From the NCBI GenBank assembly GCA_035968315.1, contig JAVYIN010000009.1, positions 183,202 to 247,201 on the forward strand: 64,000 nt of DNA. The letters are read 5' to 3'. The stretch comes from Nitrospira sp. (GTDB lineage: Bacteria > Nitrospirota > Nitrospiria > Nitrospirales > Nitrospiraceae). The notes beneath the pieces were generated by a model. The model did not search any database and had not been told where the DNA came from. It saw only the letters and a list, made by a program, of their open reading frames with translations. Positions 38,442 through 48,407 of the stretch are shown one piece after another. Each line of letters opens with the position of its first letter. Position 1 is the first letter of the stretch. The position numbers and the translations under genes are program-made.

Positions 38442-39118
38442 TATTCCGCCTTTAGCATATATCCGCTGCCGCGGATCGTATGGATGAGTTTCTTTGCCCG
38501 GCCCCGGTCGATTTTGTTGCGCAGATAGTTGACGTAGACGTCGATCACGTTGGTGAACGTATCGAAGTCCTGATTCCACACATGTTCGGAAATCATCGGC
38601 CGCGTGAGCACACGCCCGGTGTGCCGCATGAGATATTCGAGCAGGGCGTATTCCTTCAACGTGAGGTCGATCCGCTGTCCTCCGCGCGTGACTTCCCGAG
38701 TAGCCGGGTTCAACACCAGATCGTCGATCTGCAGAATGCCGGGACTTTCGGTGGAGCCCCGGCGAAGGAGCGCGCGCACCCGCGCCAGCAACTCATCGAT
38801 CGCAAAGGGCTTGGTCAGGTAGTCGTCGGCGCCGGCATCGAGCCCTTTCACGCGCTGGTCCACCTGGGACTGGGCCGTGAGAATCATCATCGGCGTTTGA
38901 ATCCGCTCGCGGCGAATGGCTTTCAGAATCTCCATGCCCGACATCGACGGCAGCATGAGATCGACGATGATCAAATCGTAGTTCGTCGCCAGCGCCATCT
39001 CCAGCCCCTTGGCCCCGTCCTCGCAGAGATCGACGGCGTAGCTCTCCTCCTCAAGCGCCCGCTTGATGAAACAGCCGACTTTGGTTTCGTCTTCAATCAC
39101 CAGCACTCGCATCATCAC
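38441..39118 (-). CDS. OmpR/PhoB-family response regulator
   Basis: The 225-aa protein has a receiver domain (VLVIEDETKV, phospho-acceptor Asp in LIIVDLMLP, Lys in DDYLTKPFAIDELLARV) and a winged-helix output (LTLKEYALLEYLMRHTGRVL, VIDVYVNYLRNKID). The stop codon overlaps the start of the histidine kinase, so the pair is co-translated and cognate. Three successive Met codons leave the first residues ambiguous. Confidence 0.94.
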   Translation of the reverse strand: MMMRVLVIEDETKVGCFIKRALEEESYAVDLCEDGAKGLEMALATNYDLIIVDLMLPSMSGMEILKAIRRERIQTPMMILTAQSQVDQRVKGLDAGADDYLTKPFAIDELLARVRALLRRGSTESPGILQIDDLVLNPATREVTRGGQRIDLTLKEYALLEYLMRHTGRVLTRPMISEHVWNQDFDTFTNVIDVYVNYLRNKIDRGRAKKLIHTIRGSGYMLKAE

Positions 39119-39187
39119 CCCGCTAGGCGCTGATTATACCAAACCTGTGGACGGCAATCTCGGTCTGGCCGTTGGGGCAGGGGCTCG

Positions 39188-40873
39188 TTATTTCGGCTGA
39201 AAACGCGTGATCGTCACCGGGGCGTACGACAGGGCCGGGCCATCCGGAGTTCGGGAGGCCATCGTGTGTTTCAGCCATGCCGCATCGTTGCGCGCAGGAA
39301 AGTCGGACCGGTAGTGCGCCCCCCGGCTTTCTTCCCGGGCCAGCGCCCCGGCCACAATCGTCCCAGCCAGCTCGACCAAGCATTGCAGCTCCAGCGCCTG
39401 AATGAGTTCGCTGTTGAATACCCGCCCCTTATCCTCCACAGAGACCTGTGCCGCGCGCTGCTGGAGCGCACGCACCTGCTCCCGCGCCGCCGTCATCGAG
39501 TCCTTGGTGCGAAAGATGCCGAGATTCGTGCTCAGCACCTGGCCAAGCGCATCGCGAATCTGCCAAGACCGCTCACGCCCCGGCTGAGAGAGCAGCGTCT
39601 GCACACGGCGTTCTTCGCCGGCCAGGTGCGAGGCGGAGAGCGGCACCTGATCGATCCCCCTCAGATATTCCCCCGCCTTTACTCCGGCCCGTCTGCCAAA
39701 CACAATGGTTTCCAAGAGCGAATTGCCGCCCAGCCGGTTGGCGCCGTGCACACTCACACAGGCGCATTCGCCTGCGGCGAACAGGCCTGGCACGGACGTC
39801 TCGCCCCACGCATTCGTCCGAACCCCGCCCATCTGATAATGCGCGCCCGGTCTAATCGGAATCGGCGTTTCCACCGGATCGAGCCCGGCAAACTCGATCG
39901 ACAACTGCCGGATTTGGGGCAGCCGCTCAAGAATCTTCGCCCGGCCGAGATGCCGGAGATCCAAGAGCACGCAACCCTCGACGCCACGGCCTTCGAGAAT
40001 CTCCTGCCCGATCGCCAGCGACACGGTCGAGCGGGTGGCCAGTTCCATCTGCTCCGGCGCATAGCGTTTCATGAACCGCTCCCCGAGCGTATTTAGCAGA
40101 TAGCCGCCTTCCCCGCGCGCGCCTTCGGTGATGAGAATCCCGGTATCCCTCAGCGTGGTCGGATGAAACTGCACAAACTCCATATCCATCAAGGGCACAC
40201 CGGCCCGATAGGCCAGGGCCATCCCATCGCCGGTATTGATCACCGCGTTCGTGCTGGTGAGAAACACCCGCCCACTTCCTCCCGTGGCCAGAATGACCGC
40301 TCTGGCCTGAATTTGCTGCAATCCGCCGCGGAGCAGATCCCAGGCAATCACGCCACGGCAGACGCCATCCTCGACAATAAGCGCGGTGACATACCATTCT
40401 TCGTAGACCGCGATCCGCCGCTTGAGGATCTGCTCATAGAGTGCGTGCAGGAGCGCATGCCCGGTGCGATCGGCGGCATAGCAGGTGCGCGGAAAGCCGG
40501 CTCCCCCGAACGGACGCTGGGCAATGCGGCCCTGCGCGTCACGGCTGAATATCACCCCCATCCGTTCCAGTTCGAGGATATCCTCCGGCGCCTCGCGGCA
40601 CATGGCTTCAATGGCATCTTGATCCCCGAGATAGAGGCCGCCCTTGGCCGTATCGAACGCGTGCGCTTCCCAGGAGTCGTTCTCCCCGAGCGCCGCATTG
40701 ATGCCCCCTTGAGCGGCCACGGAATGGCTCCGGACGGGGTGGACTTTCGAGATGAGCGCGACATCGAGATGAGCCGGTGCCGCCAAGGCGGCGCGCATGC
40801 CGGCCAAGCCGGCCCCGACGATCAGCAGGTCATGCATGTGGGGTCTCTGAACGGCCATCCGATCTGCTTTCAT
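39188..40873 (-). CDS. sdhA: Succinate dehydrogenase/fumarate reductase flavoprotein subunit
   Basis: This is the FAD-containing catalytic subunit, interconverting succinate and fumarate in the oxidative or reductive TCA cycle. The roughly 561-aa protein has [15 protein letters not shown] (FAD fold), [17 protein letters not shown] with the His for covalent [22 protein letters not shown] and RGEGGYLLN (active site), [19 protein letters not shown], and the late [16 protein letters not shown]-aspartate oxidase (NadB) is related, but the WDLLRGG and C-terminal motifs fit SdhA/FrdA. Alternative Met starts exist at 40858 and 40837. No sdhB or membrane-anchor gene is adjacent. Confidence 0.88.
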   Translation of the reverse strand: MKADRMAVQRPHMHDLLIVGAGLAGMRAALAAPAHLDVALISKVHPVRSHSVAAQGGINAALGENDSWEAHAFDTAKGGLYLGDQDAIEAMCREAPEDILELERMGVIFSRDAQGRIAQRPFGGAGFPRTCYAADRTGHALLHALYEQILKRRIAVYEEWYVTALIVEDGVCRGVIAWDLLRGGLQQIQARAVILATGGSGRVFLTSTNAVINTGDGMALAYRAGVPLMDMEFVQFHPTTLRDTGILITEGARGEGGYLLNTLGERFMKRYAPEQMELATRSTVSLAIGQEILEGRGVEGCVLLDLRHLGRAKILERLPQIRQLSIEFAGLDPVETPIPIRPGAHYQMGGVRTNAWGETSVPGLFAAGECACVSVHGANRLGGNSLLETIVFGRRAGVKAGEYLRGIDQVPLSASHLAGEERRVQTLLSQPGRERSWQIRDALGQVLSTNLGIFRTKDSMTAAREQVRALQQRAAQVSVEDKGRVFNSELIQALELQCLVELAGTIVAGALAREESRGAHYRSDFPARNDAAWLKHTMASRTPDGPALSYAPVTITRFQPK

Positions 40874-41039
40874 AAGACCGAGGACTTCCGCCAAGCACAG
40901 TACTTACCGGACTCTCTGAGGGAGCGCAAGGTCATCCGGCACGGGGGAAGAACATCTTGGAAATAGGGCAACAGCATGGTACTCTGCCGCCCAATCAAAA
41001 TCGCTTCCAGGCCACCCACATGATCAAGAGGGCACGAGG

Positions 41040-43934
41040 ATGACACCGCCCGAGCCGGATGTTCTTCAATCGACAGATCACTTTCTTCACCGGCACTTGG
41101 GCCCGACAGAAGCCGACATCCAGGACATGCTGGCCACGATAGGGCTGCCCTCCATGAGGGCCCTCTGCGACGTGACCGTTCCCAAAGATATCCAGCTCCA
41201 TACGCCGCTCAATCTCCCGCCGCATCGGGGAGAGCAGGCCGTCCTGGCGGATCTGAAGCACATCGCATCCCATAATCGGGTCTACCGCTCCCTGATTGGC
41301 ATGGGCTACTACAATTGCGTAACCCCCGGCGTGATCCAACGCAATATCCTGGAAAACCCCGGCTGGTACACCCAATACACGCCCTATCAGGCAGAGATCT
41401 CCCAAGGCCGGCTCGAAGCGTTGGTCAATTTCCAAACCATGGTCGGCGACCTCACCGGCCTTCCACTGGCGAACGCTTCCCTGCTGGATGAGGCCACAGC
41501 CGCCGCCGAGGCGATGGCCATGTGCCTGAGCATCGCGCGGGCGAGGGGCCAGGAACGGAAGGAGTTTTTCGTTTCGCAGGACTGTCATCCGCAGACGATC
41601 GCCGTCCTCCGAACCAGAGCGGAACCGCTGGGCATGGTGATTCACACGGGCCCCACCGCCTCGATCGACGTGGCCAACCCCAATCTGTGCGGCCTGCTGC
41701 TCCAATACCCGACGACCGACGGCTACGTGGGCGATGTGGGTGACCTCGTTGTGCGCGCGCATGGCGCGGGCGTGCTGGTCGTCATGGCCACTGACCTGCT
41801 GGCCCTGACCCTGCTGCGCTCGCCGGGAGAGATCGGCGCGGATATTGCCGTCGGGTCCACCCAGCGCTTCGGGGTTCCGGTCGGTTTCGGCGGGCCGCAT
41901 GCCGCATTTCTGACGACCACGGATGAATTTAAGCGCCAAATGCCGGGCCGCATCGTCGGCGTGTCGAAAGACGTGTCCGGCAAACCCGCCTATCGGCTCT
42001 CCCTCCAAACCCGCGAACAGCATATTCGCCGGGAGAAGGCGACCAGCAACATCTGCACAGCCCAAGTCCTGCTGGCGATTATGGCCAGCATGTACGCGGT
42101 CTATCATGGGCCTGAGGGGCTGCGCCGGATTGCCAGACGCATCCATGGATTGACGCTCCTCCTGGCGGACGGATTACGCCGCCTCGGATTCGATGTCGGC
42201 CCGGAGATCTTCTTCGACACTCTCCGTGTCCGTCTCCCGCATAGTCACAGCCAATCCATTCTCACGAGAGCGCATGAACGCGGCTTCAATTTCCGCCCCT
42301 ATGAGGACGGCGCCATCGGCCTCTCGCTGGATGAGGTCAGCACCGAAGAAGAGGTGCGCACTCTGCTGGAGATCTTTGCGGGCCAGGAACGGCTCCCGTT
42401 CACGATCGCCGATCTGTCTCAGGGGCTCACGGTCAGCTATCCGCCCAAGCTGGCAAGAACCAGCCCCTACCTGACGCATGAGATCTTCCACCGGTATCAT
42501 TCGGAACATGAAATGCTCCGGTACCTGCACCGATTGCAGGCCAAAGACCTCTCCCTCACCCATTCCATGATTCCACTGGGCTCCTGCACGATGAAACTGA
42601 ACGCCACAGCGGAAATGCTGCCCGTGACCTGGCCGGAATTCGCGCAGCTGCATCCCTTTGCCCCAGCCGACCAGACCAAGGGCTACCAGAAGCTCTTTCA
42701 TCAACTGGAAGCCTGGCTAGCTGAAATCACTGGCTTTGATGCCGTCTCGCTCCAACCGAATGCCGGCTCCCAGGGCGAATATGCCGGGCTCATGGTGATT
42801 CGCGCCTACCACCACGCACAGGGCGAGCCGCATCGCGACGTCTGCTTGATCCCCGTCTCAGCCCACGGGACAAACCCGGCCAGCGCCGCGATGGTCGGCA
42901 TGACCGTCGTCGTCGTGGCCTGCGACAAGCAGGGGAATATTGACGTCGCCGATCTCGAATCCAAAGCCGCCGCGCATCGCGCAAAACTGGCGGCGCTCAT
43001 GCTCACCTATCCTTCGACCCACGGCGTGTTCGAGGCTGATGTGCGGCGCATCTGCCAGATCGTCCACACCCACGGCGGCCAGGTCTACATGGATGGGGCC
43101 AACATGAATGCCCAGGTGGGACTCTGCCGGCCTGGCGATATCGGCGCGGATGTCTGCCACCTCAATTTACACAAGACCTTTTGCATCCCCCATGGCGGAG
43201 GCGGACCGGGCATGGGCCCGATCGGCGTCGCCCGCCATCTGGCCCCGTTTCTCCCCGGCCATCCCGTTACAGGATTGGGGGGGCCTGGCTCAATCGGACC
43301 GGTTTCCGCGGCGCCCTACGGAAGCGCGAGCATTCTGCCGATTTCCTGGGTCTATATTGCCCTGATGGGCCGCGACGGGTTGAAAACCGCCACGCAGGTC
43401 GCCATTCTCAATGCGAACTACATGGCCAAACGATTAGAGAAACACTATCCTATCGTCTACACCGGCGTCACCGGACACGTAGCCCATGAGTTCATCCTCG
43501 ACCTCCGCCCCTTCAAAGAATCCTCCGGAGTCGAAGCCATGGATGTGGCCAAACGGCTGATGGACTATGGCTTCCACGCGCCGACCGTGTCATTCCCGGT
43601 GGCCGGCACGCTCATGATCGAGCCGACCGAAAGCGAATCGAAAGCGGAACTGGATCGCTTCTGCGAGGCGATGATCGCTATCCGGGCGGAAATCCAAGAC
43701 ATCATCGATGGGCGGCAGCCCCGCACGAACAATCTGCTCAAAAATGCCCCCCACACCGCGGCTACCGTCGTCGCCACCGAATGGACTCGACCCTATACCA
43801 GAGAGCAGGCGGCGTTCCCGACGCCATGGGTGAAGGGCAATAAATTCTGGCCGAGCGTCGGTCGCATCGATGAGGCCTATGGCGACCGCCATTTGGTCTG
43901 CACCTGTCCGCCGACTGAGAGCTATCAATCGTAA
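41040..43934 (+). CDS. gcvP: Glycine dehydrogenase (decarboxylating), single-chain P-protein
   Basis: The 964-aa pyridoxal-phosphate enzyme releases CO2 from glycine and loads aminomethyl onto lipoyl-GcvH. It is the fused alpha2 type: the N-terminal half carries [19 protein letters not shown] and [20 protein letters not shown], and the C-terminal half has [15 protein letters not shown] and the PLP-binding Lys in [17 protein letters not shown]. gcvT is about 5 kb away on the other strand, while gcvH and lpd are not in the window. A weak ribosome binding site (GAGGA) precedes ATG. Confidence 0.97.
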   Translation: MTPPEPDVLQSTDHFLHRHLGPTEADIQDMLATIGLPSMRALCDVTVPKDIQLHTPLNLPPHRGEQAVLADLKHIASHNRVYRSLIGMGYYNCVTPGVIQRNILENPGWYTQYTPYQAEISQGRLEALVNFQTMVGDLTGLPLANASLLDEATAAAEAMAMCLSIARARGQERKEFFVSQDCHPQTIAVLRTRAEPLGMVIHTGPTASIDVANPNLCGLLLQYPTTDGYVGDVGDLVVRAHGAGVLVVMATDLLALTLLRSPGEIGADIAVGSTQRFGVPVGFGGPHAAFLTTTDEFKRQMPGRIVGVSKDVSGKPAYRLSLQTREQHIRREKATSNICTAQVLLAIMASMYAVYHGPEGLRRIARRIHGLTLLLADGLRRLGFDVGPEIFFDTLRVRLPHSHSQSILTRAHERGFNFRPYEDGAIGLSLDEVSTEEEVRTLLEIFAGQERLPFTIADLSQGLTVSYPPKLARTSPYLTHEIFHRYHSEHEMLRYLHRLQAKDLSLTHSMIPLGSCTMKLNATAEMLPVTWPEFAQLHPFAPADQTKGYQKLFHQLEAWLAEITGFDAVSLQPNAGSQGEYAGLMVIRAYHHAQGEPHRDVCLIPVSAHGTNPASAAMVGMTVVVVACDKQGNIDVADLESKAAAHRAKLAALMLTYPSTHGVFEADVRRICQIVHTHGGQVYMDGANMNAQVGLCRPGDIGADVCHLNLHKTFCIPHGGGGPGMGPIGVARHLAPFLPGHPVTGLGGPGSIGPVSAAPYGSASILPISWVYIALMGRDGLKTATQVAILNANYMAKRLEKHYPIVYTGVTGHVAHEFILDLRPFKESSGVEAMDVAKRLMDYGFHAPTVSFPVAGTLMIEPTESESKAELDRFCEAMIAIRAEIQDIIDGRQPRTNNLLKNAPHTAATVVATEWTRPYTREQAAFPTPWVKGNKFWPSVGRIDEAYGDRHLVCTCPPTESYQS

Positions 43935-43975
43935 CCAGTCACCATCCAGATCGGTCTCGAGCTCCAGGTGCAACG

Positions 43976-44557
43976 ATGATGACTCACCCCCTCAGGCTGT
44001 TGACACTTCTCACCCTCGTCATTGCCATGAGCGGACACGACCTTTTTGCCGAGTCTGTGGCGCCGAAGAGTGGCAGCGGTCCCTCCGTCACAGAACCGGC
44101 GGCGGGACACACCTACAAAGCCGGCATGCGCGTCCGCGCTCCCGGTGGCACCGCCTCATTTCCAATTCCTCAGGGTTGGCGCGGCGAAGAGCTCGATGAA
44201 ATGGCAGCCATTCTCCTGGTCTCAGAAAAAGACACCGGGTTCGTGCTCGTGTTCGCCACACTCAACCAGACAGAAGACGACCTGATGGCCTTGCTGGGAG
44301 AGCCTCAACCCATTACCGATAACCTCGTTTTCGAGCCGGTGGGAGCGGTGACGCGCCAGGGGAACAGACTGACGGCGTCCTATGTCGCGGGTACTCTGAC
44401 AGGCCGGGGCGTGGCCGTCCTCGGGCCGGCGCAGCAGGGTATTCTCTTTTTGCACGGACGGCCACAAAAGGAACAACGTGAAGCCCAGGTGTTTCTCGAT
44501 CAGCTGGCTGATCACGTGCAATTTACGCCTGTAACCGAAAGTACGCCCTCACGCTGA
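43976..44557 (+). CDS. Exported protein of unknown function, 193 aa
   Basis: The protein has a signal peptide (MMTHPLRLLTLLTLVIAMSG, cleavage near LFA-ESV), a low-complexity linker, and a single alpha/beta domain. In it FPIPQGWRGEELDEMAAILL and DTGFVLVFATL look like the PsbP/DUF1795-like theme of small periplasmic proteins that start with a helix after the PxGW motif. That resemblance is tentative. It lies 41 bp after gcvP and could be co-transcribed. Confidence 0.65.
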   Translation: MMTHPLRLLTLLTLVIAMSGHDLFAESVAPKSGSGPSVTEPAAGHTYKAGMRVRAPGGTASFPIPQGWRGEELDEMAAILLVSEKDTGFVLVFATLNQTEDDLMALLGEPQPITDNLVFEPVGAVTRQGNRLTASYVAGTLTGRGVAVLGPAQQGILFLHGRPQKEQREAQVFLDQLADHVQFTPVTESTPSR

Positions 44558-44737
44558 GGGGATCTGTCTCGATCAGGTTGCCCGCTGCCCCGCTTCCAAT
44601 AACTTCCTCACACTGTTGGCTGGAGCCTTCTCCATTGTACAAAAGTGTCGCTTGCGAACCCCCATCTTTTGAGGCATTGTCGAACAACTCTCAATTCGGC
44701 GATAACTAGCGCTCATTGATGGAGAGGCTGTACGATC

Positions 44738-44962
44738 ATGCCGCAAATTCTCAATTTCAGCGAACATGCGAACGACGAGGAAGTCAGCTACCTCACCACC
44801 CTGCTGCTCTATCACCTGGTCGAGCGTTGCGGCGGCACACTCCAATTTACCGTCGATGACGTCACCCAAATCCGCGCCAGCTTGGCCACCAAGATGGTGC
44901 AGATTCAGCTCGGCAACGAGGTGCGGCTGCGCATCATCGATCGCGTACCGGAACTGCAGTAG
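44738..44962 (+). CDS. Small hypothetical protein, 74 aa
   Basis: The soluble protein has one amphipathic helix (DEEVSYLTTLLLYHLVERCG) followed by beta-rich sequence (GTLQFTVDDV, MVQIQLGNEVRLRIIDRV). A GGAGAGG stretch lies slightly far upstream of the ATG. The family is not recognised. The preceding 180-bp gap shows no other gene. Confidence 0.6.
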   Translation: MPQILNFSEHANDEEVSYLTTLLLYHLVERCGGTLQFTVDDVTQIRASLATKMVQIQLGNEVRLRIIDRVPELQ

Positions 44963-45066
44963 GCATTCCTCTCTCCTCGTCTCAGGTCAGTCTGCCAAAC
45001 GATCATAGACGTTCTCGACTCATCCCCAATGGCGAGATCGGCGTGACTGGAGTAGACTCCGCCATC

Positions 45067-45477
45067 ATGCTGCACATCTCCTCACATGTCATCATCCCCG
45101 ATTCAGAAATCGATCTCCATGCCATGCGGTCCCAGGGGGCGGGGGGACAGAATGTCAATAAGGTCTCCACCGCCATCCATTTGCAATTCGACATCACGGC
45201 GTCGTCGTTGCCGCCGTTTTACAAGGACGCGCTGCTAAAGCTGCGCGATAGCCGGATCTCAGAGGATGGGGTGATTACGATCAAGGCGCAGCAGCACCGC
45301 ACGCAGGAGCGAAACCGTGAGGATGCACTGGAGCGGCTCTGCTTGTTGATTCAGAGTGTGGCAATCCCGCGCAAAAAGCGGAAAGCCACAAAGCCGACGA
45401 AGGGGTCTCAGAACCGGCGGATTGAGAGCAAGAAAAAGCAGGGACGGCTGAAAGCGCTACGAGGCACGCTTGAGTGA
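45067..45477 (+). CDS. arfB: Peptidyl-tRNA hydrolase ArfB (ribosome rescue)
   Basis: The 136-aa protein matches the YaeJ/ArfB family from its first residues (MLHISSHVIIPDSEIDLHAM). It carries the catalytic GGQ motif (RSQGAGGQNVNKVSTAIHL) and a Lys/Arg-rich C-terminal tail (RKKRKATKPTK ... KKKQGRLKAL) that enters the mRNA channel of stalled ribosomes. It hydrolyses peptidyl-tRNA on non-stop complexes. The ATG at 45067 is preferred over an upstream GTG because it aligns with the family start. Confidence 0.92.
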   Translation: MLHISSHVIIPDSEIDLHAMRSQGAGGQNVNKVSTAIHLQFDITASSLPPFYKDALLKLRDSRISEDGVITIKAQQHRTQERNREDALERLCLLIQSVAIPRKKRKATKPTKGSQNRRIESKKKQGRLKALRGTLE

Positions 45478-45582
45478 GCCCTCGCGCGAGAAGGGCGGGA
45501 GAAGCGCGACGTGCCCTGACTTTGCCTGAGCCTCTCACCCATTTCCCGCCAGTCCCGCATTTCTCGCGAAGAGCGCTGCACG

Positions 45583-46362
45583 TCAGTCTACAGAGGCCAA
45601 TGATCCTAAAATATTATACCCGCCATCGACGTAGATCACCTCGCCGGTAATCCCACGGCCGAGCGGACTGACTAAGAATAACGCCGTATCGCCCACCTCT
45701 CCCTGCTCGGTGGCGCGGCGGAGCGGTGCAAACTCTCTGTGATGATCGACCATCTTGCTGATTCCGGACACGCCGCGGGCAGCGAGGGTCTTGATCGGCC
45801 CAGCTGAGATGGCATTCACCCGAATGTTCTTGGGCCCCAAGTCGTTGGCGAGGTAGCGCACGGAGGCTTCGAGCGCCGCCTTGGCCACACCCATGACGTT
45901 GTAATGGGGCACCACCCGTTCTGCACCCAGATAGCTCAGCGTGACCACGGACCCGCCATTCGCCATGAGAGGCATCGCCGCGCGGGTGAAGGCCACGAGA
46001 GAATAGGCGCTGACGTCCAATGCGGTAGCAAACCCCTGCCGGGTCGTATTGACGAATTGACCGGTCAGCTCTTCACGCGGGGCGAAGGCAATGGAGTGGA
46101 CCAGGAAATCGAGCTGGCCGACTTCTTTGCCCACACTGTCCATCAGCGCAGCAATCTGTGTATCATCGCCGGCATCGCAGGGAAACGCCTTGGCGCCCGG
46201 CAATGTGGCGACAAGCTCTTCGACGTTTTCCCTCAACCGCTCACCCTGATAGTTGAACATCAGTTGCGCGCCCTGGCTCGCCGCCGACTGGGCAATGGCC
46301 CAGGCAATACTGTGTTTGTTGGCGACGCCGATGATGAGTCCCTTCTTGCCTTGCAATAGCAT
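45583..46362 (-). CDS. fabI: Enoyl-[acyl-carrier-protein] reductase (NADH)
   Basis: FabI carries out the last reduction in each round of type II fatty-acid elongation. The 259-aa SDR protein begins MLLQGKKGLIIGVANKHSIA, with the FabI-type cofactor loop. It continues with VHSIAFAPREEL and the catalytic Tyr-x6-Lys (YNVMGVAKAAL), and ends with RGITGEVIYVDGGYNILG. A GTG two codons upstream has the better-spaced AGGAG, so the first residue is uncertain. Confidence 0.95.
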   Translation of the reverse strand: MLLQGKKGLIIGVANKHSIAWAIAQSAASQGAQLMFNYQGERLRENVEELVATLPGAKAFPCDAGDDTQIAALMDSVGKEVGQLDFLVHSIAFAPREELTGQFVNTTRQGFATALDVSAYSLVAFTRAAMPLMANGGSVVTLSYLGAERVVPHYNVMGVAKAALEASVRYLANDLGPKNIRVNAISAGPIKTLAARGVSGISKMVDHHREFAPLRRATEQGEVGDTALFLVSPLGRGITGEVIYVDGGYNILGSLASVD

Positions 46363-46526
46363 AGCCACATGCTCTCCTAACAACGTGCTGGTTTCATGCG
46401 AAACGGCTCTCGTGACGCGTCTGCCCATACGAGAGACGAACGATGTTATACGAACAACGATCTCTGGATTGCAAAGATAGCACGATTCATCGATCGGTTC
46501 TAGAAGGGAACGGGGGAAGGGCGAGG

Positions 46527-47177
46527 CTAGTTGCCTTTGTTGCCGATCGTGCGCAGTTGCGCCACGACTTTGGCCGCTTCGGGAATGAAGTCGTCTTGCT
46601 GTTGCGTTTGCGCGAGGGCCAAGGCCTCTGAGGCCAGTTGGAGGGCATCGGAATGGCGCCCGCGCTTGCAATAACTCTTGGCGAGGCTGATCCGGGCGTT
46701 CACGGCCTGCGGCTCCTGTCGAATCACATGCTGCAGCAGTTGCTCGCCCTTGTCCGGATCGCCACCCAAAAGGGACGGCAACCGTACAAGCAGCGTCCCT
46801 CTTGCCGACAGCGCATCGAGGTGGCCGGGAGCCAGGGCGAGGGTCCGATCAAGTTCTTTCATCATGCGGCGAAAGCCCAACATGGAGGACAAACTCATTT
46901 CACCGTCAATGCGCATGAGTTCGCCGAGATTGCAGAACAAGGCAAAGTGGGCATCCGCCGATTGCTCATCGGCTGCCACGGCCTGTTCGCCTAAGGCCTG
47001 CCCCTTTTCAAAATAGGCGGCGCGCGCGGCCCGGTCTGCGGCGATGCGTCCGTCGTGGCAGGCTTGCATGGATCCGGCAATGAGATCGTGCGTGGCCGGT
47101 TGAGCACCCGCGAACGTGACCGCACTTGACCAAACACAGATCGACAGACCAATCACGCCAGTAACCCGAGGCATCAC
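46527..47177 (-). CDS. Exported TPR protein
   Basis: The 216-aa protein has a signal peptide (MMPRVTGVIGLSICVWSSAV, cleavage near FAGA-QPA) and a helical-repeat body with TPR-like pairs (about 45-210), e.g. ALAPGHLDALSARGTLLVRL and AVNARISLAKSYCKRGRHSD. It resembles periplasmic TPR proteins that sum up over repeated helices. There is no catalytic motif. Confidence 0.75.
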   Translation of the reverse strand: MMPRVTGVIGLSICVWSSAVTFAGAQPATHDLIAGSMQACHDGRIAADRAARAAYFEKGQALGEQAVAADEQSADAHFALFCNLGELMRIDGEMSLSSMLGFRRMMKELDRTLALAPGHLDALSARGTLLVRLPSLLGGDPDKGEQLLQHVIRQEPQAVNARISLAKSYCKRGRHSDALQLASEALALAQTQQQDDFIPEAAKVVAQLRTIGNKGN

Positions 47178-47305
47178 CCCTCCCGCATAAGACTCGTTCC
47201 AGACAAAACGACGGGGTTATACAGCAAGCCCGCTGCCCATGACAAGATGTCGGGGCAAGAATGCACGGCCGTACGAAAGACACACATCGGCACCACTCGG
47301 CCACA

Positions 47306-47896
47306 CTACTCAGCGCTTTCGTCACTCCGTCTGGCAGGAGACGCCAATTGAATAGGTTGCGGTTCTCTCCCAATACGGGTCATACGAAGCGCGCAAAACG
47401 CCTCTCGCATCTGATCATGGGAATAATGGGCGTTGCGGCCACTGGGATTGGGCAAAAGAAAGACAGGGGTTCCGGCAAGACGGCTCGTCGTCATGCCCAG
47501 ATCTAGACGAGACGACAGCCTACGTCCCTGCCCAAAGACCGTCCGGTAGATGGTGACACCCAAAAGCGCGATGATGCCCGGCTGATAGCGCCGGACTTTT
47601 CTGGTGAGGGAGGCCAGCCCGTCCCGATACTCACCCGGTCCCAGCACATCGATGCCCGCACTGCACCGGCTGATGATGTTCGTCAGTCCCAGCCCCCATT
47701 CAGGCAGACGCCAATCATCTCGGTATGTGAGGGGCTCGGGAACAAGGCCGGCCTCGTAGAGCAATTTCCAAAAGCGATTGGACGGTCCAGAAAAATGATG
47801 GCCGGTTTCGGCCGACTTCATCCCTGGGTTGATCCCCACAAAGAGAATTTGTATCCCCGGTTGAATATGATCCGGCAACTGAAATTCTTGAGCCAC
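47306..47896 (-). CDS. mug: G/U (T) mismatch-specific DNA glycosylase, Mug-type
   Basis: The 196-aa uracil-DNA-glycosylase-superfamily protein has the active-site motif VGINPGMKSAETGHHFSGP, the WKLLYEAGLVPEPL segment and the late NPSGRNAHYSHDQM motif. In the Mug family GINPG positions the water and NPSGRN inserts into the helix. It should remove uracil or ethenocytosine from mismatches. It stands alone. Confidence 0.9.
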   Translation of the reverse strand: MAQEFQLPDHIQPGIQILFVGINPGMKSAETGHHFSGPSNRFWKLLYEAGLVPEPLTYRDDWRLPEWGLGLTNIISRCSAGIDVLGPGEYRDGLASLTRKVRRYQPGIIALLGVTIYRTVFGQGRRLSSRLDLGMTTSRLAGTPVFLLPNPSGRNAHYSHDQMREAFCALRMTRIGREPQPIQLASPARRSDESAE

Positions 47897-48113
47897 GCTC
47901 AGCCCCCCTCTCGTTGAGGCAGTTTAGTTGATGGTTAACCAATCCGCCACATGAGAGCGGATGAATTCCCCTTCATTTTTAGATTAGAAGAATCGCGCAA
48001 CCCAATGAAAACACAAGAAACAATAGGACAACCCCTCCACGGCATGTCGCTTGCTGAAGGACAGGGTAGTGCCCGATCAGCGGCACGAGTCTCTTAAACC
48101 TTAGGGAGGATTT

Positions 48114-48329
48114 ATGATGAAGAGCATGTTGATGGCAATCATGGCGGTCGCGGTGGCAATCTCTTTCAGCGCTCCTTCGTTCGCCGGTGAAGAGAAGAAG
48201 GAAACCAAGGGCGAGAAGAAGGGCGGCCACGTGGTGGTGTTCGCCGAAGAAAAGAAGAAGGAAGAGAAGAAGGGCGGCCACGTCGTGTTCGGCGACGAGA
48301 AAAAGAAGGAAGAGAAGAAGGGCAAGTAA
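48114..48329 (+). CDS. Small exported Lys/Glu-rich repeat protein
   Basis: TAGGGAGGATTT precedes ATG. The 71-aa product has a signal peptide (MMKSMLMAIMAVAVAISFSA, cleavage near FAG-EEK). The mature part of about 46 residues consists almost entirely of repeats: EKKGGHVVVFAEEKKKE, EKKGGHVVFGDEKKKE, EKKGK. Each full unit has one His and a hydrophobic VV(V)F core flanked by charged runs. No known family is recognised. The low complexity suggests a disordered or polyion-binding envelope peptide. A hairpin follows the stop. Confidence 0.7.
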   Translation: MMKSMLMAIMAVAVAISFSAPSFAGEEKKETKGEKKGGHVVVFAEEKKKEEKKGGHVVFGDEKKKEEKKGK

Positions 48330-48363
48330 TCCCGTTCTTGCTTTTGGCGAGGCTAGCTGGCTT

Positions 48364-48396
48364 GAGAGAGCTCCCGCTTCGAGTGGGAGCTCTCTC
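48364..48396. terminator. Hairpin between convergent small-protein and NUDIX genes
   Basis: A perfect 12-bp stem (48364-48375 with 48385-48396), extendable inward, lies between two converging genes. No U-run is present. Confidence 0.65.
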
Positions 48397-48407
48397 GGGC
48401 AGTATCT

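Noticed and set aside
39188..40873. L-aspartate oxidase (nadB)
   Set aside because: The sequence shares the fold, but [17 protein letters not shown] and [15 protein letters not shown] motifs fit SdhA/FrdA better. No nadA or nadC is nearby.
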